Assembly (NCBI RefSeq): GCF_963974515.1
Contig: NZ_CAXBDD010000010.1
Location: forward strand, 1-64,000
Length of the DNA: 64,000 nt
Direction: 5' to 3'
From: Sunxiuqinia sp963974515
GTDB lineage: Bacteria > Bacteroidota > Bacteroidia > Bacteroidales > Prolixibacteraceae
Shown: piece by piece, positions 1 to 8,294 of the stretch
Layout: every line of letters begins with the position of its first letter
Position numbering within the stretch: the stretch's first letter is position 1
Made by a program: the position numbers and the translations under genes
The notes under the pieces: generated by a model
What the model was told of the DNA's origin: nothing
The model's database searches: none
Seen by the model: the letters and a program-made list of their open reading frames with translations, nothing else

Positions 1-39
1 GAAGTTGTCTTTGATACAATCAATTTTCAAGTCTGACGG

Positions 40-1059
40 CTAGCTGTTGAGCATGTGTTGAATTTTTATTAGGTTTTCGTCAATGCTGTGGTTGAGCTTA
101 ACAGCGTCAGCAAATGGCACGTGTACCACTTGGTCATGTCTCAATCCAATCATGATGTTTAGCTGGTTGTCTATCAGTGCTTCCACGGCGGCAACACCCA
201 TTTTGGACGCTGCGATCCGGTCTTTGGCTGTCGGACTGCCTCCTCGTTGCATGTGTCCAAGGATGGAGACCCGGATATCCAGATCAGGATTTTCCTTTTC
301 TGCTTTGGCGGCTATTTTTAGGGCACCACCCATTTCGTCACCTTCAGCAATAATAACAATTCCGCTGGTTTTTCTTCGTTTGTATCCTTTGCTGATAAAT
401 CGGTCAAACACCTTTTGGTCGTCGGTCGATTCTGGAATCAGGATTACCTCTGCACCCACGGCAATACCGCTGTTGAGAGCCAAGAGCCCGGCTTCACGGC
501 CCATGACCTCGATAAAAAAGATCCGGCCATGAGAGACAGCTGTATCCTTGATTTTATCGACTGCCTGCACGACCGTGTTGAGTGCCGAATCGTACCCAAT
601 GGTGTACTCGGTTCCGAAAATGTCATTGTCGATCGTGCCGGGAATACCGACGAAAGGGATATCATATTCTTCGGAGAACACCAAAGCACCGGTAAATGAT
701 CCGTCACCACCAATGACCACCACCGCATCAACTCCTTCTTTTACCAAATTTTGCCAAGCTTTCTTTCGGCCAGTTTTGGTCATGAATTCTTTGCTGCGGG
801 CTGTTTTCAGCATCGTGCCTCCGGTGTGCAGGATACCGCTGACATCGCGCCAGCTTAAATCTCGAAATTTACCTTGGATCATACCTTGGTAACCACTTTG
901 GATGCCGACTACTTTCAAGTCTTTTGCAATGGCGGCCCTTGTTACCGCGCGAATAGCTGCGTTCATTCCCGGTGCATCACCTCCTGAAGTTAAAACGCCG
1001 ATTTTCTTCAACTGGCTTGACTTTCCTGTTTGTTGAATTGTGGACGGGTTATTTGGCAT
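40..1059 (-). CDS. pfkA: 6-phosphofructokinase (ATP-dependent)
   Basis: Cytoplasmic glycolytic enzyme phosphorylating fructose 6-phosphate to fructose 1,6-bisphosphate. The 339-residue product has the PFK landmarks: SGGDAPGMN near residues 25-33, the nucleotide-binding GGDG at 117-120, the catalytic GTIDNDI at 141-147 and MGREAG further on. I chose the ATG at 1059 (protein begins MPNNPS) rather than the longer open frame, because the upstream 19 residues do not look like PFK and the family starts shortly before the first glycine loop. It heads a minus-strand row with ispH, cmk and porQ. The family identity is certain; dependence on ATP rather than PPi is inferred from the GGDG loop. Confidence 0.95.
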   Translation of the reverse strand: MPNNPSTIQQTGKSSQLKKIGVLTSGGDAPGMNAAIRAVTRAAIAKDLKVVGIQSGYQGMIQGKFRDLSWRDVSGILHTGGTMLKTARSKEFMTKTGRKKAWQNLVKEGVDAVVVIGGDGSFTGALVFSEEYDIPFVGIPGTIDNDIFGTEYTIGYDSALNTVVQAVDKIKDTAVSHGRIFFIEVMGREAGLLALNSGIAVGAEVILIPESTDDQKVFDRFISKGYKRRKTSGIVIIAEGDEMGGALKIAAKAEKENPDLDIRVSILGHMQRGGSPTAKDRIAASKMGVAAVEALIDNQLNIMIGLRHDQVVHVPFADAVKLNHSIDENLIKIQHMLNS

Positions 1060-1261
1060 GGTATTTCCTTTTGAATCGCTTTGCCGCAAATTAAGAATTG
1101 AACGTCCGAAAATCAATTTATTGGCGGCTTTTTTTGATTTTTATTCTAATGCAAGTTTTATTTTGACATGGAAGGAAACGAGAGCACGCCCTGGAAAGCG
1201 ATGTGTGTGGCCGTTGGAGTTGGTTTTCAAAGGTTTATGCTTCATTGAAATTGCCGGTGAT

Positions 1262-2113
1262 TTAGTACGCTCTAATTTGTTCGGCAACGTTTTCCATTAG
1301 CCATTTGGGTGTGGAAGTAGCCCCGCAAATACCGGCCGATTCTTTTCCTTCAAACCATTCCTGGTTCAGTTCTTCGGCCGACGAAATGAAGTAGCTGTTG
1401 GGGTTTTCCTTTTTGCAAACGTCAAACAGGAATTTAGCATTGGAGCTTTTTTTTCCGCCGACAAAAATCAGGATGTCATGCTGTGTGGCAAATTCTTTCA
1501 TACGTGGAACCCGATTGGCTACTTGCCGACAAATCGTGTCTTTTACCACCAGTTTCCCGGTTGATTTTTGCCCGATCTTTCCGGCTAAATCATGAAATTG
1601 ATCCAATGATTTGGTGGTTTGCGAAAACAGGTAAGCCGGCTTGTTCGGGTTGATTTTCTGCAAGTCGTCTTCATCTTCAACAATAATGGACTGGTTGTTG
1701 GTTTGTCCGTTTAGCCCGGTCACTTCGGCATGCCCTTTTTTACCGAAAATGATGATTTGTCCATCTTTTTGCTCCATTTCCCTGAAAGCCTTTTTAACCC
1801 GCTGCTGCAGTTTGAGCACCACCGGGCAAGTGGCGTCAACCAACTCAATATTGTTTGCTCTGGCGTATTCGTATGTTTCCGGAGGTTCGCCATGTGCCCG
1901 CAACAATACTTGGCAATTTTTTAAGGTGAAGAAAGTTTCGCGGTCAATGGTGACTAAGCCGATGGCTTCGAGTCGTTTGACCTCCATGCCATTGTGTACG
2001 ATATCTCCCAGACAGTAGAGTTTCCCTCCCTGGTCAAGTGTTTCTTCCGCTTTCTTAATGGCATTCACCACCCCAAAACAAAAGCCTGATTTATGATCGA
2101 TCTCTACTTTCAC
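1262..2113 (-). CDS. ispH: 4-hydroxy-3-methylbut-2-enyl diphosphate reductase
   Basis: Last enzyme of the MEP isoprenoid pathway, an iron-sulfur protein making IPP and DMAPP. With the start proposed here the three cluster cysteines fall at residues 12 (GFCFGV), 96 (ATCPVV) and 195 (DTICRQ), essentially the known IspH spacing, and the RAHGEPP histidine motif is present. The only long-frame start is a TTG at 2173 that adds 20 basic residues with no family resemblance; a GTG at 2113 gives the expected MKVEIDHKSG beginning, so I call a GTG start and 283 residues. It lies between pfkA and cmk on the same strand. Its product feeds UppS, encoded at 31 kb. Confidence 0.94.
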   Translation of the reverse strand: MKVEIDHKSGFCFGVVNAIKKAEETLDQGGKLYCLGDIVHNGMEVKRLEAIGLVTIDRETFFTLKNCQVLLRAHGEPPETYEYARANNIELVDATCPVVLKLQQRVKKAFREMEQKDGQIIIFGKKGHAEVTGLNGQTNNQSIIVEDEDDLQKINPNKPAYLFSQTTKSLDQFHDLAGKIGQKSTGKLVVKDTICRQVANRVPRMKEFATQHDILIFVGGKKSSNAKFLFDVCKKENPNSYFISSAEELNQEWFEGKESAGICGATSTPKWLMENVAEQIRAY

Positions 2114-2263
2114 AGTCTTTGTCAGTTTCGAAATTCGAGTTTTCAGTTTCGGATTCCAAGGTCCATATTTCAAGTTGTCTAATCTCTGGCGACCAATGTG
2201 ACACCTAATGACAACGGAATGATTTAAAATGCCTAATTCCCAATGACCAATCCCCAGTCACGA
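2114..2263. other. intergenic mosaic of short look-alike words
   Basis: The stretch between cmk and ispH has no gene. It is built from recurring near-copies of short words such as TTCGAAATTCGA, CAATGACCAAT and AATTCCCAATG. A similar texture is seen at 40637-40716. Part of it (2122-2172) is read as an artificial N-terminal extension of ispH if a TTG start is used. Confidence 0.45.
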
Positions 2264-2974
2264 CTAATCAACGTCCATTCGCTCCTGTGCTTTAGCCAGT
2301 GTCCATTCCAACTGCTCCTCCCGGTTCAGGTAGCTGTTGTCCAGAATCAACGCGTCGTCGGCCTGTTTTAAAGGGCTTTCTTTCCGTCCCGAATCAATAC
2401 GGTCGCGGTCTTCCACGTTTTTCAGAATCTCCTCGAAGCTCATTGTTTGACCCTTGGCAGTCAGCTCATCGTAACGCCGTTGGGCACGTACTTCGGGACT
2501 GGCGGTCATGAATATTTTAAGTTCGGCATCAGGAAAAACCACCGTGCCAATATCGCGGCCATCCATGACAATGCCTTTGTTTTTACCCATTTCCTGTTGT
2601 TGTTTGACCATGGCTCTACGTACTTCGCGAATGGTTGCTACCGGACTAACATGGCTGGCAACAGGCAACTGCCGGATTTCCTCCTCTACATTTTCGCCAT
2701 TCAAATAGGTTTCGTTTTCCCGGGTGGTTTCATTTAGCCTGAATTCAATGTTGATTTCATCCAGACGGTCAATGAGTGCTTGTTCATCCACACGACCGTT
2801 TCCGGCCAGTTGATGACGCAAGGCAAAGAGCGTTACGGCCCGGTACATGGCACCGCTATCCAGATAAATGTAGCCGAGCAGTTTGGCTAATTGTTTGGCA
2901 ACCGTGCTTTTGCCGCAGGAAGAATGACCGTCAATGGCAATGACAATCTTTTTGTTATCCGTATGTTGATTCAT
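2264..2974 (-). CDS. cmk: cytidylate kinase
   Basis: Phosphorylates CMP and dCMP to the diphosphates with ATP in the cytoplasm. The 236-residue protein has the P-loop GHSSCGKS at residues 16-23 and the Cmk signature DGRDIGTVVFPDA with the following FMTAS strand and a charged lid region. The ATG at 2974 fits the family start. It lies 37 nt downstream of porQ. A Bacteroidota -7 promoter box ends only five bases before the ATG, so its own transcript could be nearly leaderless. Confidence 0.95.
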   Translation of the reverse strand: MNQHTDNKKIVIAIDGHSSCGKSTVAKQLAKLLGYIYLDSGAMYRAVTLFALRHQLAGNGRVDEQALIDRLDEINIEFRLNETTRENETYLNGENVEEEIRQLPVASHVSPVATIREVRRAMVKQQQEMGKNKGIVMDGRDIGTVVFPDAELKIFMTASPEVRAQRRYDELTAKGQTMSFEEILKNVEDRDRIDSGRKESPLKQADDALILDNSYLNREEQLEWTLAKAQERMDVD

Positions 2975-2979
2975 GATCG

Positions 2980-2987
2980 CAAAGATA
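2980..2987 (-). promoter_or_regulatory. candidate -7 promoter box for cmk
   Basis: On the minus strand the sequence TATCTTTG matches the Bacteroidota TAnnTTTG -7 element exactly and lies five bases before the cmk ATG. No clear TTTG -33 partner is found at the usual distance, so the promoter is only moderately supported. If active, transcription would begin at or within a few bases of the start codon. Confidence 0.4.
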
Positions 2988-3011
2988 TTGTTTTTCGACA
3001 GAACAGCAGAT

Positions 3012-4034
3012 TTAATGAAAGCTTTCGTTTAAGTTGATGGCTACTGATATGTGGTTGCTGCTTGCAGCCAAATGGTAGCGGGCCGATCCGTAGTTGAAAT
3101 GAAAACGGTTGACCTTGAATCCAAATCCCCATGAAAAGCCTACGGTTGAAGCTTTATCATCAAACATGAGTTCTTGCCGACGTTGGTAATTATAGCCGGC
3201 CCGGATGGAAAAATTTTCAGAAGGAAGCAGCTCTACTCCCAGTAAGAGGTGACGCATGAACATCTTTCCAAACCCATCTTTCTCTATTCGTGTTTCAAAA
3301 GCCGAGCTGACCTCTTGCGGCTGAGTCAGCTTCCATTGTTGCATGTGTTGAAGCGTGGCTGATAAACGGAGTGGGGCATGTTCCAGTCGTTTCGAAAAGC
3401 CCAGTTGCAGGTCAAACGGGATGGACTCGCGTTCGGCTCCATCATAATAGGCGGTGATTTGTGTGCCCATGTTTTTGAAAACCAAGGCCACATTAGTCAG
3501 GTGATCCAGGCTGGCGTAGCTTACCCCGGCATCCAAGGCTATTCCCAGCGATTGATAAGCTTCAAAAGATGAGAGAATGGGTTTCAGTGTCGCTCCGACG
3601 CGAAATCGTTTCAGCTTTTTCGACCACAAAATGTTTAGTGCGTATTCGGCGGCTTTGAAAGTTCCGCCTCGTTCGCCAAACTCATCGGCATAAATAAATT
3701 TGCCGTAATTGATGTAGTGCATGCCCAGGGCGAAAGTCCCCAACGCTTCGTAGTCTTTGGCAAACGAAGCATAGCCAAATTGAATATCGTCGAAGTAATT
3801 GACGTAGTTGACCAGCAGCTTGTTGTCCATGCTGGCATGCAGCAGAGACGGGTTGTTGTAGGCAACATTCAAATCGGTTGAATCGTTGATGGCCACTTGG
3901 TTGCCGCCGAGCGCCGCCATTCGGGCTGAGTTCGGCAGGTTCAGAAATTCGTAAGTGGACTCACCTCCAATCTGGGCGCTAAGCCGGACTGTAGCAAAAA
4001 CAAATACAAGTAACAGGAGTCGTTTGGTTACCAT
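3012..4034 (-). CDS. porQ: type IX secretion system protein PorQ
   Basis: Outer-membrane beta-barrel of the PorV/PorQ family, required for T9SS secretion or attachment of cargo in Bacteroidota. After a signal peptide (MVTKRLLLLVFVFATVRLSAQ, cleavage after the AQ) the mature start carries the family signature GGESTYEFLNLPNSARMAALGG, given here in pieces: STYEFL then LPNSAR then AALGG. I use the ATG at 4034, giving 340 residues, because the 79 codons upstream are non-family, cysteine- and arginine-rich and precede the signal peptide. Alternating hydrophobic strands run to the C-terminus. It sits next to cmk, an arrangement I recall as common. A possible T9SS cargo protease lies at the right end of the window. 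Confidence 0.88.
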   Translation of the reverse strand: MVTKRLLLLVFVFATVRLSAQIGGESTYEFLNLPNSARMAALGGNQVAINDSTDLNVAYNNPSLLHASMDNKLLVNYVNYFDDIQFGYASFAKDYEALGTFALGMHYINYGKFIYADEFGERGGTFKAAEYALNILWSKKLKRFRVGATLKPILSSFEAYQSLGIALDAGVSYASLDHLTNVALVFKNMGTQITAYYDGAERESIPFDLQLGFSKRLEHAPLRLSATLQHMQQWKLTQPQEVSSAFETRIEKDGFGKMFMRHLLLGVELLPSENFSIRAGYNYQRRQELMFDDKASTVGFSWGFGFKVNRFHFNYGSARYHLAASSNHISVAINLNESFH

Positions 4035-4064
4035 CAGCCGATACCGGTTTATTTGATCAGAGAC

Positions 4065-4072
4065 CAAAGATA
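4065..4072 (-). promoter_or_regulatory. candidate -7 promoter box for porQ
   Basis: Minus-strand TATCTTTG matches the TAnnTTTG element. It lies 30 bases before the porQ ATG at 4034, which supports that start over the longer frame. A TTG (forward CAA at 4088-4090) lies upstream with a 15-nt spacer, slightly shorter than usual. Confidence 0.45.
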
Positions 4073-4144
4073 TTTTTTTATTTTGATCAAGAGATGAATT
4101 TGGCGGATTTTCACAGGTATCGATGTCGAACATTTGAAGCCGGG

Positions 4145-4648
4145 CTACCAATCTTTCTTTGTCAGTTCGTCGGTGATGGCATAAACAACGGGGCACACTT
4201 CGCAGTTCTTGTGCGTCAGATTCAGAATTTGATAAAAGCGTTTCCTGTCGGTGTGAGGGTATTCGCGGCACGCTCGCGGCCGGTTTTCATATACACAGCA
4301 GTAATTGTCGCCCATCAGGAAAGGGCAGGGGGTTTGTTGAAAAACGTAATCTTGATCTTCATCCACATACAGGTACTGGCTGATGAAATCGACCGTCTTT
4401 ATTTTCTGGCTTTTGGCCAGTCGTTCAGCATCCTTGTCAGTTACAATCGGGCTAATCCCGGAGCAGCAATTGGCGCAGTCAAGACAATCAAACTGATCGA
4501 AGGCTTCGTCGTGCAGTGCATGAACAATCGCGTCAAGGTTCTTGGGCTTTTTCTTTCTCAGTTTCTGAAACAAGACCGAGAATTCCTGCTTTCGGTTGGC
4601 AGTCATTTGCCTGAGTTCTTCAGGTTTGTAATAGCGGATAGCTTCCAT
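4145..4648 (-). CDS. YkgJ-family cysteine-cluster protein
   Basis: A 167-residue protein of the YkgJ/UPF0153 zinc- or iron-cluster family, function unknown. It shows DCANCC around residue 80, then CPF and CCVYENRPRACREYPH, and a last NCEVCP, giving the family's CxxC-x-CPFL-x-CxIYxxRPxxCRxFP layout. The start overlaps the end of the EamA gene by 29 nt on the same strand, so the two are probably translated from one message. No physiological role can be read from the sequence. Confidence 0.8.
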   Translation of the reverse strand: MEAIRYYKPEELRQMTANRKQEFSVLFQKLRKKKPKNLDAIVHALHDEAFDQFDCLDCANCCSGISPIVTDKDAERLAKSQKIKTVDFISQYLYVDEDQDYVFQQTPCPFLMGDNYCCVYENRPRACREYPHTDRKRFYQILNLTHKNCEVCPVVYAITDELTKKDW

Positions 4649-5537
4649 CTGTGCGTTTTTTGCGTTTCAACTGGGCCAAAAACAGGCCGGTAATCACCAC
4701 GGTAATTCCCAGCATTTTCTGAACTGTAATTTCGTCACCCAAAATAAAAAAGGAAAAGAAAGCGACAAACACGGGAATCAGGTTGATAAACATGTTCGAC
4801 TTGTTGATGCCAATGTGACGAATGCTGTAGGTGAAAAAGATAAATCCGAGAATGGAGGCAAAGACTGCCAGTTTCACAATGGCGGAAAAAGCCACAGGTG
4901 AAAAGGGAGTCGCCAAAGCGTTTTTGGCCTCGAATATGCCCCAAAAAGGCAAAAACATGATAGCACCGATCAGGTTTTGGTAGCTGATGATGGTGTATCC
5001 GTTGTAGGTGGCTACCATCTTCTTTAGAATCACCGCATAGCCAATGGTGGAGAGCACGGCAATAAATTCAAGTCCAATACCGAGAGGCGAAGCGGTGAGG
5101 CCGGTTGACAGGTCGAATACCACCAGGCTTACGCCGGCAAATGAAATGACCAGCCCGGCCAAATTGGCTCCGCTTAGTTTTTCCTTAAAAAAATACCAGG
5201 CCGCGAATGGAGTGAATAGCGGAATGGTGGCAACTATGACCGCCGCAACGGTGGACGACACATACTTTAAACCAAAACTTTCGCCCATGAAATAGAGGAA
5301 CGGTTCGAAAAACGACAACAGCACCATCCAGCCTATGTCGCTTTTTTTTACGGTTTGCAGTTTTCCAATCGCTTTAGCAACCATAAACATAATGGCCGCA
5401 GCCAATGTCAGCCGGATGAGCACAACGGTCATGGGCTCGTAGGCTTCGTAGGCCACCTTGAACCAGACGAACGAAAAGCTCCAAAAAAACATGGAGAGCA
5501 GTGCCGCTCCATAATATTGCAACCTTTTATTTTTCAT
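4620..5537 (-). CDS. EamA/DMT-superfamily transporter
   Basis: Inner-membrane drug/metabolite transporter of two EamA repeats, about ten hydrophobic segments in 305 residues. The longer open frame (to 5756) starts inside the neighbouring symporter gene; the ATG at 5537 (MKNKRLQYYGAA) opens directly into the first membrane segment and is preferred. Landmarks include the first-repeat FFWSFSFVWFK and second-repeat SLVVFD/GITVVITG edges. The C-terminus is basic and cytoplasmic. A TAnnTTTG-like box (forward 5560-5567) lies about 23 nt upstream of the ATG, without a clear -33 partner. Substrate unknown; metabolite export is usual for the family. Confidence 0.85.
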   Translation of the reverse strand: MKNKRLQYYGAALLSMFFWSFSFVWFKVAYEAYEPMTVVLIRLTLAAAIMFMVAKAIGKLQTVKKSDIGWMVLLSFFEPFLYFMGESFGLKYVSSTVAAVIVATIPLFTPFAAWYFFKEKLSGANLAGLVISFAGVSLVVFDLSTGLTASPLGIGLEFIAVLSTIGYAVILKKMVATYNGYTIISYQNLIGAIMFLPFWGIFEAKNALATPFSPVAFSAIVKLAVFASILGFIFFTYSIRHIGINKSNMFINLIPVFVAFFSFFILGDEITVQKMLGITVVITGLFLAQLKRKKRTDGSYPLLQT

Positions 5538-5596
5538 GAAATCCCTGATAATTGAGCGGCAAAAATAGAGATTAGTTTGCGAATCTGAAACAGTTT

Positions 5597-7024
5597 TTAG
5601 CGGGTTGCAAGCTTTCGGTTTGTCAGCATGGCAACCAGCAGGAAAACGGCCAGCGAACTGGAAATTCCAAAAATAATCGGATCCAATCCAAAAGGCAGTT
5701 CCGGGTTCAGAATGATCAGGCTGAGAGACATTCCTCCGCCGGCAATCATCGACCAAAAAGCTGCTGCCGGATTGTTGTGTGTTTTGATTAGCGCAGCAAT
5801 GACCGGAACAAACAGTCCGGAAACCATGAAGGTGTAGGAATGAAGCATTAATTCCAGCACGTTGGGCATTTTTAGTGCAATGAGCAAGGCCGCAGCTCCC
5901 ATCAAAAAAGTTAGAATCTGCGAAAAACGCAAGCTTGAACGGTGGTTGTGTCCACGAAAAATATCGGTCAGCACATTGCCCGACGCAGCCATAAGGCAGC
6001 TGTCGGCTGTTGACATGATGGCTGAAAAGTAGGCAGACAGCACGATCCCTGTAAGGCCAACTGGAAGGACGGTTTTTAGCAACAAGGGCAAGCCCATTTC
6101 GGAGTCGATGGCGCTTCCTGCCGGAAATCCCGCTCCGGCCAGCATGCCATTGTCAAAAGCTACTTTTGAGAGCAGGCCGAGAATAACGCCGGTGAAAGCC
6201 ATAATGGGATATTCAAACAAGCCGGCAATAAACCAGGCGCGTTGGGCCGATTTGGGCGTTTTTGAAGCATAAATACGTTGGTAAAGGGTCATGCCGATAA
6301 ACCAAATGGGAATGACAATGGCCATCCAGTTAAGGAATTGCTGCCAACTGATGTTGGTCAGGCTCAGAAACGAAGCCGGCAAGGTTGCCCGAATGGTTTC
6401 GTAACCGCCCACTGCGTAGTAGGACAGAGGCAGCGCTACAAAAATTAATCCTACCATCAGGATAATCCACTGAATGGTGTCGGTATAAATCACTGCTTTC
6501 AACCCGCCAATTACAGTATAAACGACGGCAATAACACCCATAACCAGCAAGGCTGTCGTGAAGTCAAGCGCCGGGAATGTGGCTGATGCCAGTTTGGCTC
6601 CGGCCAGAATTTGCGAACTGGTAAATCCCAGGTAGCCAACGGCTGAAATGATTCCGGCAATGAGTGCTACCTGTTTGCTGTAGCTGTTTTCGAGAAACTG
6701 AGGAAACGACAGTAGGTTTTGACGCTGCGAAAGCCGGTGAACCTTGGGAACCAGAACAACGGCCGTTAACCAGGCGCCAATTAGTCCGGAGAACAAAAGC
6801 CAGCTGCCAGATAATCCCATGACAAAGCCCAGTCCGCCCAGCCCGATGGAGAAGCCTCCGCCAACATCGGTCGCCACCACCGATAAGCCAATGTGTAAAC
6901 TGCTCATTTTACGTCCACCAACAAAGTAGTCATCTGTAGTTTTGTTGCGACGTAGAAAAAAGTAGCCTACGCCCAACATGAAGATGAGGTAGACCGTAAA
7001 AATGGTCAGATCAATCCAATGCAT
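5597..7024 (-). CDS. sodium:solute symporter (SSS family)
   Basis: A 475-residue inner-membrane Na+-coupled symporter with about 13 hydrophobic segments. It carries SSS features: an N-terminal FFLRRNKTTDDYFVGGRKM followed by a glycine-rich first repeat helix, and the FSAIMSTADSCLMAASG segment, which matches the sodium-site region (FSAxMSTxDS) of PutP-type carriers. Its ATG overlaps the stop of the preceding small gene (TAATG), so it is translationally coupled to the ablAB operon. By context it may import a compatible solute or a precursor such as lysine or a betaine; that is inference, since SSS substrates cannot be read from sequence. Confidence 0.9.
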   Translation of the reverse strand: MHWIDLTIFTVYLIFMLGVGYFFLRRNKTTDDYFVGGRKMSSLHIGLSVVATDVGGGFSIGLGGLGFVMGLSGSWLLFSGLIGAWLTAVVLVPKVHRLSQRQNLLSFPQFLENSYSKQVALIAGIISAVGYLGFTSSQILAGAKLASATFPALDFTTALLVMGVIAVVYTVIGGLKAVIYTDTIQWIILMVGLIFVALPLSYYAVGGYETIRATLPASFLSLTNISWQQFLNWMAIVIPIWFIGMTLYQRIYASKTPKSAQRAWFIAGLFEYPIMAFTGVILGLLSKVAFDNGMLAGAGFPAGSAIDSEMGLPLLLKTVLPVGLTGIVLSAYFSAIMSTADSCLMAASGNVLTDIFRGHNHRSSLRFSQILTFLMGAAALLIALKMPNVLELMLHSYTFMVSGLFVPVIAALIKTHNNPAAAFWSMIAGGGMSLSLIILNPELPFGLDPIIFGISSSLAVFLLVAMLTNRKLATR

Positions 7025-7245
7025 TATTTAAGGTCTACGTTGATGGTATAATACGGTGCTTTTTCCGTGTTGCTTACCCATTCCTTGTCCAGAAGCGAAT
7101 TCAGATATTCATGTCCGCGCTGGTAGCTCAGCTTTAACTTCATCAGGATGTCACCCATCATGAATTTTTCGTTTTCACTCAGCAGTTTAATAATTTCTCG
7201 CTCGGTGTTGTCTTCAATTTTTTCCAATTCAATTTTTTCTCTCAT
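7024..7245 (-). CDS. small winged-helix-like protein in abl operon
   Basis: A 73-residue acidic-then-basic protein I cannot assign to a named family. Residues 13-55 look like a helix-turn-helix: EREIIKLLSENEKFMMGD, then LKLSYQRGHEYLNSLLDKEWV, and a short beta wing ending YYTINVDLK. The LSYQRGHEYL stretch resembles the GYNRAARL recognition helix of FtsK-gamma-type winged helices, a loose visual likeness. It is bracketed by a 2-nt gap after the cysteine-cluster gene and a TAATG overlap with the symporter, so it is surely co-translated with them. It could be a DNA-binding regulator or a structural partner of the operon. Confidence 0.72.
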   Translation of the reverse strand: MREKIELEKIEDNTEREIIKLLSENEKFMMGDILMKLKLSYQRGHEYLNSLLDKEWVSNTEKAPYYTINVDLK

Positions 7246-7247
7246 TA

Positions 7248-7463
7248 TTATCTTTGTTTATATGGGGTTGCTGTTACTGGGATTTCCTGTCCCTCGTCTG
7301 CCAGCTTGAACCGCTCGCAGTTTTTCCATCCTTTGTATCCCCGGTTGCAAAAAACATTTTTGATCAGAAAAGAGGAAACCTTTTCGATCTTTAAATCTTC
7401 CTGATATACCGGGCAATCTTTGGCATAAGGACATAATTTTCCCAAATGTCGTTGACTAATCAT
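7248..7463 (-). CDS. small four-cysteine protein in abl operon
   Basis: A 71-residue protein of no family I can name. Its four cysteines at positions 11, 17, 39 and 49 (CPYAKDCPVY, then FCNRG and NCERF) are spaced like a small metal or Fe-S site. It overlaps the ablB stop codon by one base (TAATG) and lies 2 nt before the winged-helix gene, so all are one translational unit. Because its upstream neighbour AblA is an iron-sulfur radical SAM enzyme, a role in cluster handling is conceivable, but this is speculation. No signal peptide or membrane segment is present. Confidence 0.72.
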   Translation of the reverse strand: MISQRHLGKLCPYAKDCPVYQEDLKIEKVSSFLIKNVFCNRGYKGWKNCERFKLADEGQEIPVTATPYKQR

Positions 7464-8293
7464 TATTCAATGGTTTTGTAATACACGTTCATGCTTTCAA
7501 TTTGACCGGAAATGTTGGTGTTGTTTTTCAACAAACCCGAAAAACGGTACCCATGATTGATAAACGTTTTATTCATTCCCGGCGAATTTAATCGGGCAAT
7601 GGTGTATAAGGTTTTATACTGCTGTTCTTTTAATTTTTCTTCCATCATTTCAAGAAGGAAGTAGGCCAGCTTGTGTCCGCGATAGTCGGGCAACACAGCA
7701 AAGTCAGTCATTTCAGCGTTTTTGTTTTCAGCGTCAACTTCGGCCGACGAAACGCCGATCAGCTTGCCTTGGTCCCAGACTCCAAAGTAAATGACTGAGC
7801 CATCCAGCATGGTTTCTTTGAGGTATTCGGGATTGGTAACCGGAAATGGGTAGGTGGCAAAAACCTGTCCGAATATTTTTGCCATCTCTGCGGCATGTTC
7901 TGGTCTGGCTACGCCTAGTTCGAAACGATCGTTAAGTGTAGTGCCGTTGTTGTTGGGCGCTTCATTCAATAAACCGGTAAGTGTAGAAAGGGCCTCGTTT
8001 GGGCTTGTTCTTCGTTCGTCGCTTAAGAATTTCGACATGAAAAACACATCATCATGCCCGTTGTAAAAAGAAGGGATAAATGCTTCCTGCGTAAATCCAT
8101 CCTGCAAAAATACGGGTTGGGCAGCAGCCGGAATTTTGGCGATGATTTTGGTATATCCTTTCGCCTTGGCCAGTTCGTTCAACTGCCGGGTTATGTTCGC
8201 TCGGTCACCCGGGTCGTATTTTAGCAGAAAAATCCGGTTGTTGAATTTTCCGTGGTGAACGACAGAATGTCCTATTTTTTCAATTAAATCCAT
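7463..8293 (-). CDS. ablB: beta-lysine N6-acetyltransferase
   Basis: GNAT-fold enzyme that acetylates beta-lysine made by AblA to the osmolyte N(epsilon)-acetyl-beta-lysine. The protein (276 residues with the ATG at 8293) begins MDLIEKIGHSVVHHG, typical of the AblB family, has an N-terminal half with FNNRIFLLK, and a C-terminal GNAT core with FAVLPDYRGHKLAYFLL as the acetyl-CoA loop. I reject the ten-residue longer frame because the ATG at 8293 follows the ablA stop by one base and has a purine-rich AGAGAGGAA ribosome site inside the ablA tail. Adjacency to ablA makes the assignment firm. Confidence 0.92.
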   Translation of the reverse strand: MDLIEKIGHSVVHHGKFNNRIFLLKYDPGDRANITRQLNELAKAKGYTKIIAKIPAAAQPVFLQDGFTQEAFIPSFYNGHDDVFFMSKFLSDERRTSPNEALSTLTGLLNEAPNNNGTTLNDRFELGVARPEHAAEMAKIFGQVFATYPFPVTNPEYLKETMLDGSVIYFGVWDQGKLIGVSSAEVDAENKNAEMTDFAVLPDYRGHKLAYFLLEMMEEKLKEQQYKTLYTIARLNSPGMNKTFINHGYRFSGLLKNNTNISGQIESMNVYYKTIE

Positions 8294-8294
8294 A

